Source: JBEBSD01 sp040394475
Lineage (GTDB): Bacteria > Bacteroidota > Bacteroidia > Cytophagales > Spirosomataceae
DNA length: 23,023 nucleotides
Assembly: GCA_040394475.1 (NCBI GenBank)
Contig: JBEBSD010000088.1
Span: 1-23,023, forward strand
Direction of reading: 5' to 3'
Below, in pieces: positions 1 through 7,810 of the stretch; position 1 is the stretch's first letter, and the number at the start of each line of letters is the position of its first letter. The notes beneath the pieces are model-generated. The model ran no database searches. It was given only the letters and a program-made list of their open reading frames with translations, and had not been told where the DNA came from. The position numbers and the translations under genes are program-made.

Positions 1-428
1 ATCTTTTCTCCGTGCCTCCTCCGTGTTTTTTTCTCTGCGTAACTCCGTGTTATTTCCTCCAGGCAATCCGTAAAAGTAGCACGGAGGTACACAGAGGTTT
101 TGCACAGAGGTTTTTGGGGGAATTGACTTGCCGGTGGTTTTTTCAAAAAACAATACAGAAAAGCAGTGTTTTTTGCCAGAATGGGGGGTGCAGGGGCTGA
201 CTCGAGTTTGTTAAACTATCTTTTCTCCGTGCCTCCTCCGTGTTTTTTTCTCTGCGTAACTCCGTGTTATTTTGCCTTCATTCCGATGCAATGTTTTTTT
301 TGAAAATGGGTTACACAGAGGCTGACTCGAGTTTGTTAAACTATCTTTTCTCCGTGCCTCCTCCGTGTTTTTTCTCTGCGTAGCTCCGCGTTATTTTGCC
401 CTCATTCCAATGCAGAAGCAACAGAAAC
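1..428. repeat. Gene-free block of CTCCGTG/CACAGAGG interspersed repeats
   Basis: No credible gene lies here. The block is built from a repeat whose core reads ttctccgtgcctcctccgtg followed by a T run and ctctgcgtaactccgtg. It occurs at about 1-55 (cut by the window edge), 218-275 and 343-396. The opposite orientation (acggaggtacacagagg) occurs at about 80-97, and a short cacagagg piece at about 313-321. The same family returns near 19084-19180 in the reverse orientation, so it is dispersed in this genome. A 62-residue open frame at 12-200 runs through the repeats and has no protein-like features. The block lies just 3' of the minus-strand operon ending at 429. Confidence 0.8.
196..414 (+). 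repeat. Two direct copies of a ~95-bp repeat (196-290 and 321-414)
   Basis: Both copies begin gctgactcgagtttgttaaa, continue through the CTCCGTG core and end in a similar attccRatgca segment. They are offset by 125 bp and differ at only a few positions, including one T in the homopolymer run. This is a tandem-type duplication with a spacer of about 30 bp. The partial copy at 1-55 matches from the CTCCGTG core onward and then diverges. Confidence 0.8.
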
Positions 429-1646
429 CTACAATTGAGCATTCAAAACCTCTAGTAAGGTTTCACAAACCGTTTCAAGTTCCTCCGTAGTGATGGTGAG
501 CGGTGGCGCGAGGCGCATGGCGTTATCACAAAACAAAAACCAATCGGTAATCACCCCTCTTTCAATACCGCCGTCAATTACACGTTTCAGCACTTCGAAC
601 GACTCCATTTCGGCAGCAAGCATCAGCCCTTTGCCGCGGATTTCTCTAATTGCCGGATGTGTTAAACGCTTTTTAATCAACGCACCTTTATGAGCTGCTT
701 GGAGATGAAGCTCCCCTTCCCGGATCACCTGCAAGGTGGCCAGGGAGGCTGCGCAACTTACCGGATGCCCGCCAAACGTAGTGATATGGCCGAGTACCGG
801 GTTGTGGGTCAGTACCGACATAATTTCCCTGGAAGCCATAAACGCCCCGATCGGCATCCCCCCTCCCATTCCCTTCGCACTCACCAGGATGTCCGGATAA
901 ATGCCATAGGGTTCAAACGCCCAGAACGTACCGGTGCGGCCAAAGCCTGTCTGCACTTCATCCAGGATTAACAGGGTACCGGTTTCCGTACAGCGTTCTC
1001 TGACAGCCTGCAGGTAGGTCTCCGCGGGAATGCGTACGCCCGATTCTCCACCGATTACCTCGATCACCAACGCTGCCGTTTGCGTCGTAATAAATTCCAG
1101 GTCCTCCTGATTCCCGAACCGGATATGCCGGATACCCGGAAGCAGCGGCCTGAAACGCTTTTTAAAGAATTCGGCGCCCGCCAGGCTCAGAGCTCCCTGG
1201 GTGGCTCCGTGATAGGCGTTCACACAGGACACCAGGTCCGGGCGTCCTGTAAACCGTTTCGCCAGCTTCATGGCCCCTTCGACGGCTTCTGTACCGGAGT
1301 TAGTAAAATACACATTCCCGATAGCGCCATAGGGTGCAGGAACGGATGTTTTGAAAGCAAGTGTATCACAAAGAGCTTCTGCCAAAAGCACCTGCGGCGA
1401 CTGGATGTATTCTCCATATACCATCAAATGCAGGTATTTATCCAGTTGATCATGAATCGCCTTCAGCACCCTGGGATGGCGGTGCCCGACGTTGCTGACC
1501 CCGATCCCGGAAATCATGTCGATGTAGCGCCTGCCATCCGGCCCGTACATGTAACAGCCTTCTGCCCGTTCTATGGAGATCGCCAGCGGAAAACCGGAAG
1601 TTTGTGCCAGGTGGTCGAAAAAAAGCTGACGGTGTGTCGTATGCAT
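429..1646 (-). CDS. Class III (PLP-dependent) aminotransferase
   Basis: This is a 405-residue fold-type I, class III aminotransferase of the acetylornithine/ornithine/4-aminobutyrate group, of normal family length. It would move an amino group between an omega- or alpha-amino donor and a 2-oxo acid in the cytoplasm. Visible motifs are NSGTEA at residues 116-121 (PLP phosphate cup), the AYHG segment near 144-147, LILDEVQTGFGRTG at 226-239 with the cofactor Asp229, and SAKGMGGGMPIG at 256-267 with the Schiff-base Lys258. The ATG at 1646 lies 13 nt after the stop of the ATP-grasp-like gene, so it is the last gene of a three-gene minus-strand operon. The substrate cannot be read from sequence. 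The operon partners suggest a dedicated metabolite pathway rather than arginine biosynthesis, which is an inference. Confidence 0.9.
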   Translation of the reverse strand: MHTTHRQLFFDHLAQTSGFPLAISIERAEGCYMYGPDGRRYIDMISGIGVSNVGHRHPRVLKAIHDQLDKYLHLMVYGEYIQSPQVLLAEALCDTLAFKTSVPAPYGAIGNVYFTNSGTEAVEGAMKLAKRFTGRPDLVSCVNAYHGATQGALSLAGAEFFKKRFRPLLPGIRHIRFGNQEDLEFITTQTAALVIEVIGGESGVRIPAETYLQAVRERCTETGTLLILDEVQTGFGRTGTFWAFEPYGIYPDILVSAKGMGGGMPIGAFMASREIMSVLTHNPVLGHITTFGGHPVSCAASLATLQVIREGELHLQAAHKGALIKKRLTHPAIREIRGKGLMLAAEMESFEVLKRVIDGGIERGVITDWFLFCDNAMRLAPPLTITTEELETVCETLLEVLNAQL

Positions 1647-1659
1647 TTCAGGTTACTGC

Positions 1660-2868
1660 TTAATGATCAAAAAAAACGGCGCTGCTTCCTACCCAGTTTT
1701 TATCCTTGTTGTAACGAACTCCGATCATTTCTCCGCGGCTCAACCGGCTGAGCGCCGTCAACCAGACAGGCCGGTCCGAACGCTCCGGCCAGGTATACAG
1801 CATCCTGATTTCGGCTTTCACCTGTCCGCCTTCCGGATCTGCGATGACCGGTTCATACGTTACTTTACGCTGAAGGATATAATTTTCCGGTTGCGCCAGT
1901 TTCCGAAGCATCTCCTGTGTTACATGGAGTTCGACACCCGAACCGGCGAAGGAAAACAAGGGTTTCAATACGTAATTTTCAAGGTCCCGGGGGAAGTCGC
2001 CTTTGAAATCGCTGACGAACCGGGTTTCGGGGATACAGGGGCCCGACAGGTAAGGGAGCAGGAATTTACTGATCCGGAAAAACCAGTTGGGATGTCCTAC
2101 CCAGGTCACATCTACGGGATCCGAAAACTGGAAAGACGTTTTTAAATCCGGGTAGCGGGCCAGGTCGTCAAAAATCAACCGGTTGTAAATACGCTTCACC
2201 GCTATCTTTCGTCCTTCCAGGAAATAATAAAGCTTGCGGCCTTCCCGGACCAACCGGGTATAGCACACCGTCCGAAGCCCCAGGTACTTTTCGGTGATGG
2301 CAAAATCGATGCGGGTCTTTTGCTGTTCGGGGAATAATTCCAGCAAAATCACATTATCCGGATCCTCCTTCCCGATAATCAGTTCCCGCAATGCATGGAT
2401 ATAGCGATCCGCTTCCTCCGTGCCGGGCTCCTCCGTGCGGGCGTAGTGCCAGTTGGGAGCCAGGTCGTAAAATTTCCTGAACAATTCGGACAAATAGCCC
2501 TGGTAGGCAAATACCGACGGAAACCCCTGAAGTTCAATCAGCTGAGGCGTGAGTTCGCCTGTTTCACCGCGACATACCGCAAAATCAATTGCCAGAAACG
2601 ACGTATGGGCATTTTCGTCAGGTACCTCCTGCCCTTCCGGAATAGCCCTTGCCGTCTTTTCCAAAAAATCCGCAGACCGGATCACATCGACAATCCCCTC
2701 ACAGGCGCCGGTGAGCTTTTCCTGAAAGGAACGATCAATAAAAACAGGCGTTTCCGCTGCCCGGAACTCAAGCTGACCGGGAAAGTCATTTTCAATCGTG
2801 GCTAAAAATTGCCGGTAACGGCTTTCATCAAAGGCCTGGTTGAACTGTCGACGGGCGATCGGATCCAT
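1660..2868 (-). CDS. ATP-grasp-like ligase of unknown substrate
   Basis: The protein has 402 residues from the ATG at 2868. A TTG 30 nt further upstream (2898) would overlap the previous gene; the ATG sits 10 nt after that gene's stop and fits better. The C-terminal half looks like an ATP-grasp nucleotide-binding fold: LKPLFSFAGSGVEL at about residues 301-314 (Lys plus glycine-rich loop), then AEIRMLYTW near 352-360, and a basic/Asn-containing RYNKDKNW near 385-392. An ELQGFPSVFAYQG segment near 112-124 recalls the acid-rich substrate region of glutathionylspermidine-synthase-like enzymes. No signal peptide or membrane segment is seen. It would join a carboxylate to an amine using ATP. The family call rests on motif shape only, so the fold is moderately sure and the substrate unknown. 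Confidence 0.6.
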   Translation of the reverse strand: MDPIARRQFNQAFDESRYRQFLATIENDFPGQLEFRAAETPVFIDRSFQEKLTGACEGIVDVIRSADFLEKTARAIPEGQEVPDENAHTSFLAIDFAVCRGETGELTPQLIELQGFPSVFAYQGYLSELFRKFYDLAPNWHYARTEEPGTEEADRYIHALRELIIGKEDPDNVILLELFPEQQKTRIDFAITEKYLGLRTVCYTRLVREGRKLYYFLEGRKIAVKRIYNRLIFDDLARYPDLKTSFQFSDPVDVTWVGHPNWFFRISKFLLPYLSGPCIPETRFVSDFKGDFPRDLENYVLKPLFSFAGSGVELHVTQEMLRKLAQPENYILQRKVTYEPVIADPEGGQVKAEIRMLYTWPERSDRPVWLTALSRLSRGEMIGVRYNKDKNWVGSSAVFFDH

Positions 2869-2878
2869 TGGGTTATGA

Positions 2879-3724
2879 TTAAAAGGGGGTGACTTCAAGC
2901 AACAGTCCTTTATGGGCCTGTTGTACCGATTCCAGAAAACGCGGCAGCATTACCGCTTCGGTTCTTTCAATTTTATCCGGATCCCCGAGCGTAGCAATCA
3001 TATCGTGATACTTTGCTTCCCCATAGGTTTTAATAATTTTTTCACGGCGCTCTTCTCTGGCAAAATGGCGGCCCATGCCAGCCGCATCTGCTTCCGGATG
3101 AAACTGTGTCCCGATGATTTCCTTTGTAAACCGGATCGCCATAATTGCCCGTTCCAGTTGGACATGCGGCCTGATTTTCTCCAGGCACAGAATCTTCGCG
3201 CCCATTTTTTCCAGCACAGCCGTGTTGGGCTGCGTAACCTGGAAATCCCGCGAATCAACTACCCAGAACGGGTCGTTCAATTCCCGGAACAAGGGATCAT
3301 TCTGGGCAAAATGCGTTTTATGAACGGGGAAAGTTCCGAATGAAGTCGACCGCCGGTTTCCGACGATCCCGATCTGCCAGTGAATGCAAGCCATTTGAAA
3401 CGAATGACAAATCAGAAACAGCGGTTTTTTGACCCGGTTTTTCCGGTCGGCATTATGGGCCGCAATTTTATCCAGGAAATTGAAAAATTTCCGCTCCCAC
3501 GGCGCCCCTGAAGGCTGCGGATTTCCGGGTCCTCCCGAAGAAATATAGCCGTCAAAGCTCAGATCAGGCACCTCCAGGCGCTGCCTTACATCAAACACCT
3601 GGTACGTAAGCCCCGCTTGCGCTGTCTTGCCAAACTGCTCAATGATTTTCCGGATACAGCGCATTCCTTCGTTTGCCGCGCCATCGTTCATATCCAGGAC
3701 CGCAATCCTTAACCCTTCCTGCAT
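2879..3724 (-). CDS. Class I glutamine amidotransferase-like protein
   Basis: This 281-residue protein has a class I (triad) GATase layout: ISSGGPGNP at residues 61-69 (oxyanion/Gly-rich strand), LICHSFQMA at 104-112 with a candidate nucleophile Cys106, and TQFHPEAD at 206-213 with His209 and Glu211. The usual elbow G-x-C-x-G-x-Q is changed: the second glycine is replaced by serine. The enzyme may therefore be a gamma-glutamyl hydrolase-like or otherwise diverged member rather than a standard ammonia supplier. It is the first gene of the minus-strand operon, with the ATP-grasp start 10 nt after its stop, and a -7 box lies about 47 nt upstream. The C-terminal ~65 residues beyond the triad are helical-looking and basic, and I do not recognise them. 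Confidence 0.75.
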   Translation of the reverse strand: MQEGLRIAVLDMNDGAANEGMRCIRKIIEQFGKTAQAGLTYQVFDVRQRLEVPDLSFDGYISSGGPGNPQPSGAPWERKFFNFLDKIAAHNADRKNRVKKPLFLICHSFQMACIHWQIGIVGNRRSTSFGTFPVHKTHFAQNDPLFRELNDPFWVVDSRDFQVTQPNTAVLEKMGAKILCLEKIRPHVQLERAIMAIRFTKEIIGTQFHPEADAAGMGRHFAREERREKIIKTYGEAKYHDMIATLGDPDKIERTEAVMLPRFLESVQQAHKGLLLEVTPF

Positions 3725-3770
3725 AGCTGTTACAGCGGTTTTTGTTGATTTTGAAGTGAATGGTACTTTG

Positions 3771-3778
3771 CAAAAATA
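3771..3778 (-). promoter_or_regulatory. Putative Bacteroidota -7 box for the GATase operon
   Basis: Read on the minus strand this is TATTTTTG, matching TAnnTTTG. It would start transcription near 3764, giving a leader of about 40 nt before the ATG at 3724. No convincing TTG -33 element is found at the expected distance, so this is a weak call. Confidence 0.35.
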
Positions 3779-3796
3779 GTGATTTAACTGATTATA

Positions 3797-3876
3797 TCAG
3801 ATTTCAGTTGTCAGATTTCAGCTATCAGCAGTCTGCTATCGGATTTCTGATAGCTGATAACTGATAGCTGATTTTG
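3797..3876. repeat. AGCTATCAG-type inverted and direct repeat cluster
   Basis: tcagctatcag at 3818-3828 faces ctgatagctga at 3847-3857 and again at 3861-3871. Further cagatttcag direct repeats lie at about 3798-3820. The cluster can fold into alternative hairpins. It sits between the 5' end of the GATase operon (3724) and the 3' end of the transporter (3994), with no gene in the 269-bp gap. Confidence 0.7.
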
Positions 3877-3937
3877 GCGGACGATTGCTGAGCGCAGAGC
3901 CCTGATTCCGGATTTACGAAAGCTGATTAACCACAAT

Positions 3938-3974
3938 TAAAAAAGGGGAAGACCGCAATGCAGCCTTCCCCTTT
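3938..3974 (-). terminator. Rho-independent terminator of the MFS transporter gene
   Basis: A perfect 10-bp stem (aaaggggaag at 3942-3951 with cttccccttt at 3965-3974) has a 13-nt loop. On the minus strand it is followed by a T run. It lies about 20 nt after the transporter stop codon at 3994. Confidence 0.85.
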
Positions 3975-3993
3975 CTATCTAACCATTTTGCTA

Positions 3994-5217
3994 TCAAGCC
4001 GTCTGCGCTGCATTTCTGTTTCGCATCCAGAAGTAAAGGAATGTAAATGCAACTATTAGAATAACCGGGAATATCGTCATCGTGGACAAGGTAGCCTGCC
4101 CAGCGGCCAACTCAAGCTCATCGCCTGTCACTCCTAAAGCAGCTGCTTTCTCCCGCGCATTATCAATCCAGCTACCAATAAACGGCTGGAATATAGAGCT
4201 TGAAAACATCCCGATGCCACCTATAACCGACAATCCCAAGGCGCCGGATTTCGGAATCTTCTCGGCCACAAAGCCCAGCATGTTCGGCCAGAAATAAGCG
4301 ATGCCACAGGCGTAAATAAATGCCGCGCCATAGGCTACTCCCCCCGTCACCTTACTTAATAGAAATAACCCGATAGTTGCTAAAATAGCCGATCCCAGGA
4401 GCACACCAGTTTGGTCAAACCGGTGTACAATAGGTCCGGCAAAGAAACGGGCCACTGCCATCGTACCTGTCGTAATCGCCAATAGAATCATAGGATCGGC
4501 ACCCGATTTGCTAAGAATCAGACCTACCCATTGTTGGGGACCAAATTCTGAAATAGCAGTGATAGCCATGAAAACGAATATAAACAAGAACAGGGGCGAT
4601 ACCATCGCCTTAAGGTTCGCTGAAATCGAAACAGCAGCAGCAACCTTGGCTTTCGGAAATTCCTGACCCCAGAACAAAACCGCGTAAATTATAGTAGGAA
4701 TCATGATCACCCAGATCTGGGCCTGCCAATCGAAACCACCATCGGTCATAAGCTTGGAGATAAGAGCACCGAGCATGATACCTCCGGGGAACCACATGTG
4801 AAAGCGGTTCATCATTTTGCTCATTCTACTTCCCTCATATGCATCTGCAATCATTGGGTTACACGCAGCTTCTGTACAGCCGTTCCCAAGTCCGATCAGC
4901 AACGTAGAAATTAACAACGTAGCATAATTACCACCGGAGAAAATCGTCAGTAAAATTCCAACGGCATGTGCGAATAACGCAAATTGCATGATTCGCTTTC
5001 CGCCAACCTTGTTGTAGATCAATCCTCCAATGATCATTGAGATTGGAAAACCCAGGAACCACATGGAATTAATGGTTCCCAATTGTTCTCCGGTAAATCC
5101 GTATTCTCCTCCGAGCTGATTGAGTATTCCAGCCCTGATACTAAAGGAAAAAGCGGTTGTGATTAGGGCAAAGCAACTGGCATTGAACAGTCGGTTTGCG
5201 TTAATGGACTGGGTCAT
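3994..5217 (-). CDS. MFS transporter, probable sugar permease
   Basis: This 407-residue integral inner-membrane protein has about 12 hydrophobic segments spread evenly over its length, as expected for the major facilitator superfamily. The loop between segments 2 and 3 carries YNKVGGKRIMQ near residues 68-78, a variant of the MFS A-motif (G-x3-D/N-R-x-G-R-R). Charged residues are otherwise confined to short loops and to a cytoplasmic linker with KAKVAAA near the middle. The gene is transcribed away from two Gfo/Idh/MocA oxidoreductases and a TIM-barrel isomerase, so a sugar, cyclitol or sugar-derivative substrate brought in by proton symport is the likeliest role (inference). It ends at a strong terminator. 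The ATG at 5217 starts just before the first hydrophobic segment and needs no signal peptide. Confidence 0.85.
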   Translation of the reverse strand: MTQSINANRLFNASCFALITTAFSFSIRAGILNQLGGEYGFTGEQLGTINSMWFLGFPISMIIGGLIYNKVGGKRIMQFALFAHAVGILLTIFSGGNYATLLISTLLIGLGNGCTEAACNPMIADAYEGSRMSKMMNRFHMWFPGGIMLGALISKLMTDGGFDWQAQIWVIMIPTIIYAVLFWGQEFPKAKVAAAVSISANLKAMVSPLFLFIFVFMAITAISEFGPQQWVGLILSKSGADPMILLAITTGTMAVARFFAGPIVHRFDQTGVLLGSAILATIGLFLLSKVTGGVAYGAAFIYACGIAYFWPNMLGFVAEKIPKSGALGLSVIGGIGMFSSSIFQPFIGSWIDNAREKAAALGVTGDELELAAGQATLSTMTIFPVILIVAFTFLYFWMRNRNAAQTA

Positions 5218-5399
5218 AGATCTTTTAGGGGTTTGATTAATAGAAACAATTCATGAATAATCGGGTTCCGAGTTACCAAAACTGATACTAAAAATGCATA
5301 TACTGCCTTTTCTACTACTTTTTTTAGGGGATTACTCGTTTTTTTTTCAATTTGCATCCTGCAACAATAGTAAGACTTGTCATTCTGACTCTTTAACTG

Positions 5400-5426
5400 T
5401 TGACAAAATTACATGCTGTTTAATAA
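5400..5426 (+). promoter_or_regulatory. Tentative promoter in the divergent intergenic region
   Basis: The 225-bp gap at 5218-5442 separates the transporter from the plus-strand oxidoreductase operon and must drive both. A TTGACA at 5400-5405 and an AT-rich taataa at 5421-5426 lie upstream of the ATG at 5443. No clean TAnnTTTG box is found on either strand, so this is only a suggestion. Confidence 0.2.
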
Positions 5427-5442
5427 CCTGAATTGTTAAAAA

Positions 5443-6588
5443 ATGCCGAGTAAACTAAGAATGGGAATGATCGGTGGCAGTACCGATGCTTTTATTGGGG
5501 GTGTCCACCGCATTGCAGCAGCTATTGATGGCGAAATCGAACTGGTGGCAGGCGCTTTTAGCTCCAACCCTGAAAAATCAAAAGCCACGGGCAGAGCCCT
5601 GTACCTGCAGGACGACCGGGTATATGGTACTTTCGAAGAAATGATCCGGACGGAAAAAAGCCTGCCGGCCGGCCGGCGTATTGATTTTGTGAGCATCGTC
5701 ACCCCTAACCATCTCCATTTCGAACAGGCCAGAATGGCGTTGGAAAATGGCTTTCATGTAGTATGTGATAAACCACTTACTACCGATGTAGCGCAGGCGG
5801 AAGAATTGGCAGCGCTGGTTGAAAAAACAGGACTTGTCTTCTGTCTGACGCACAATTACACCGGCTACCCGATGGTTAAACAGGCAAAAGCGATGATCGC
5901 CAACGGAGAGATCGGTAAGGTGCGCAAAGTAATCGTCGAATACCCGCAAGGCTGGCTGTCATCGCGTCTTGAAGATACGGGAAATAAGCAGGCTTCCTGG
6001 CGGACCGATCCTGCGCAATCAGGCGCGGGCGGCGGACTTGGAGATATCGGCACACACGCGGAAAACCTCGCGGAGTATATAACGGGGCTTCGTATTACAG
6101 AGATGTGCGCAGACCTAACCATTTTCGTGGAAGGCAGGTTGCTCGACGATGATGCGAATATCCTCCTTCGCTTCGACAACGGGGCGAAAGGGATCCTGCA
6201 AAACAGCCAGATCGCCTGCGGAGAAGAAAATACCCTGAGCATCCGGATTTATGGAGAAACGGGCGGACTGGAATGGCGCCAGATGGAACCCAACAGTCTC
6301 GTTCATAAAACCCAGGAAACACATCGCATCCTGAGGACCAACAAAGGCGAACTGCACCCGGCCGCGCTCGCGCATGCGCGCACCCCGGCCGGTCATCCGG
6401 AAGGATTTCTGGAGGCATTTGCGAACCTCTACCGTAATTTCGCCTTTGCCGTCCGGGCGCACGCGGCGGGAAATGCCCCCGATCCCCTGTATGACTTCCC
6501 GACGGTACAGGACGGCGTACGGGGAGTTCGCTTTATCCACACAGCGCTCGCCTCCAACGAGTCAACGGCTAAATGGACCGCTTTTTGA
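5443..6588 (+). CDS. Gfo/Idh/MocA-family NAD(P)-dependent oxidoreductase
   Basis: The protein has 381 residues. An N-terminal Rossmann fold opens GMIGGSTDAFIGGVHR at residues 8-23, an unusual variant of the G-x-G-x2-G/A nucleotide loop. This is followed by VTPNHLH at 86-92 and the family signature CDKP at 108-111, where Lys110 is the catalytic lysine. GDIGTHAENL at 200-209 supplies the Asp/His of the active site. The family oxidises or reduces ring hydroxyls of sugars and inositols with NAD(P), often giving keto-sugars. It is the first gene of a plus-strand operon; the second oxidoreductase follows after 45 nt. The specificity is unknown. Similar GGSTDAFIGGVHR-type proteins commonly lie in sugar catabolic loci, which fits the transporter and isomerase neighbours. 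Confidence 0.9.
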   Translation: MPSKLRMGMIGGSTDAFIGGVHRIAAAIDGEIELVAGAFSSNPEKSKATGRALYLQDDRVYGTFEEMIRTEKSLPAGRRIDFVSIVTPNHLHFEQARMALENGFHVVCDKPLTTDVAQAEELAALVEKTGLVFCLTHNYTGYPMVKQAKAMIANGEIGKVRKVIVEYPQGWLSSRLEDTGNKQASWRTDPAQSGAGGGLGDIGTHAENLAEYITGLRITEMCADLTIFVEGRLLDDDANILLRFDNGAKGILQNSQIACGEENTLSIRIYGETGGLEWRQMEPNSLVHKTQETHRILRTNKGELHPAALAHARTPAGHPEGFLEAFANLYRNFAFAVRAHAAGNAPDPLYDFPTVQDGVRGVRFIHTALASNESTAKWTAF

Positions 6589-6633
6589 AACCTTTTCCAA
6601 ATTATAATCACCATAAACACTTAACAGAATTCT

Positions 6634-7782
6634 ATGAACAAAATTAAAGTAGGAGTGGTCGGTACGGGCTTTATTGGTCCGGCCCATATCGAAGCCCTTC
6701 GCCGGTTACCCAATGTAGAAGTCGTCGCGCTGTGCGAGGTCACACAGGAACTGGCTCAGCAGAAGGCGGACGCACTGGGCATTCCACGCGCTTATGTTTT
6801 TGAAGAACTGATCCGGCAGGAGGACATTCAGGCCATCCATATCTGTACCCCTAATTTTCTGCATTATTCACAGTCCAAGGCGGCATTGCTTGCCGGGAAA
6901 CACGTTATTTGTGAAAAGCCTCTCGCCAAAGACCTCGCGGAAGCCAGGGAACTGGTGGAACTGGCCGCACAAACCGGGCTGGTGAATGCCGTTCATTTCA
7001 ACCTCCGGTATTATCCGCTGGTACGCCATATGAAACTCCAACGGGAAAAAGGCGACCTGGGCGCCATTTACTCCGTCATGGGTTCCTACCTGCAGGACTG
7101 GCTGTTTTACGAAACCGATTACAACTGGCGCCTGGAGCCGGACAAATCGGGCAACTCGAGAGCAATCGCAGACATCGGTTCACACCTGATGGATATCCTG
7201 GAATACATCACCGGTCTGAAAACAACCGCTGTCCTGGCCGACTTCAACACGATCCATAAAACCCGGAAAAAACCGCTCAAACCCGTGGAAACGTATTCGG
7301 GAAAAATGCTGACGCCGGAAGACTATGCGGATGTTCCGATCAATACCGAGGACCATGCCAATGTATTGCTGCGGTTCGATAATGGCAGCAAAGGTGTTAT
7401 TACCGTATCGCAAGTATCGGCCGGCCGCAAAAACCGGATGGCCTTCGAAATAGCAGGCGCCAATAAAACCTTCAGTTTCGACTCGGAATCTCCGAATCAG
7501 GTGTGGGTAGGCTACCGCGACAAAGCCAATGAGGTATTGCTCCGCGACCCGTCGTTGATTGAAGAGGGAGCCCGGTCGCTGATCGGATTTCCGGGAGGAC
7601 ACAACGAAGGATTCCCGGACACTTCCAAGCAATTGTTCAAGGAGGTTTATGCAGCCATTGAAACCGGAAAACAGCCTAAAAACCCGACGTATCCGACCTT
7701 TGCCGATGGTTACCGTGAGCTGCTTATCTGCGAACGGATCCTGGACAGCAACCAATCGGAGAGCTGGATGAGTGTCTCGTAA
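6634..7782 (+). CDS. Second Gfo/Idh/MocA-family oxidoreductase
   Basis: The protein has 382 residues. Its classic Rossmann start is VGVVGTGFIGPAHIEAL at residues 6-22, followed by CTPNFLH at 71-77, the signature CEKP at 93-96 (catalytic Lys95) and ADIGSHLMDILEYITG at 179-194 with Asp180 and His184. It is a cytoplasmic NAD(P) enzyme acting on a sugar or cyclitol hydroxyl. It is only distantly similar to the preceding paralogue (different nucleotide loop, DKP versus EKP). The pair therefore likely carries out two different redox steps, for example oxidation and reduction of a keto intermediate, rather than being a recent duplication. It sits 45 nt after the first oxidoreductase and 28 nt before the isomerase, in one operon. 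Confidence 0.9.
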   Translation: MNKIKVGVVGTGFIGPAHIEALRRLPNVEVVALCEVTQELAQQKADALGIPRAYVFEELIRQEDIQAIHICTPNFLHYSQSKAALLAGKHVICEKPLAKDLAEARELVELAAQTGLVNAVHFNLRYYPLVRHMKLQREKGDLGAIYSVMGSYLQDWLFYETDYNWRLEPDKSGNSRAIADIGSHLMDILEYITGLKTTAVLADFNTIHKTRKKPLKPVETYSGKMLTPEDYADVPINTEDHANVLLRFDNGSKGVITVSQVSAGRKNRMAFEIAGANKTFSFDSESPNQVWVGYRDKANEVLLRDPSLIEEGARSLIGFPGGHNEGFPDTSKQLFKEVYAAIETGKQPKNPTYPTFADGYRELLICERILDSNQSESWMSVS

Positions 7783-7810
7783 TTTTTTAAAAACAACCAA
7801 AAGTATTTAA

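Noticed and set aside
2869..2898. TTG start that would extend the ATP-grasp-like protein by 10 residues
   Set aside because: It overlaps the end of the GATase gene. The ATG at 2868 lies 10 nt after that stop and gives normal operon spacing.
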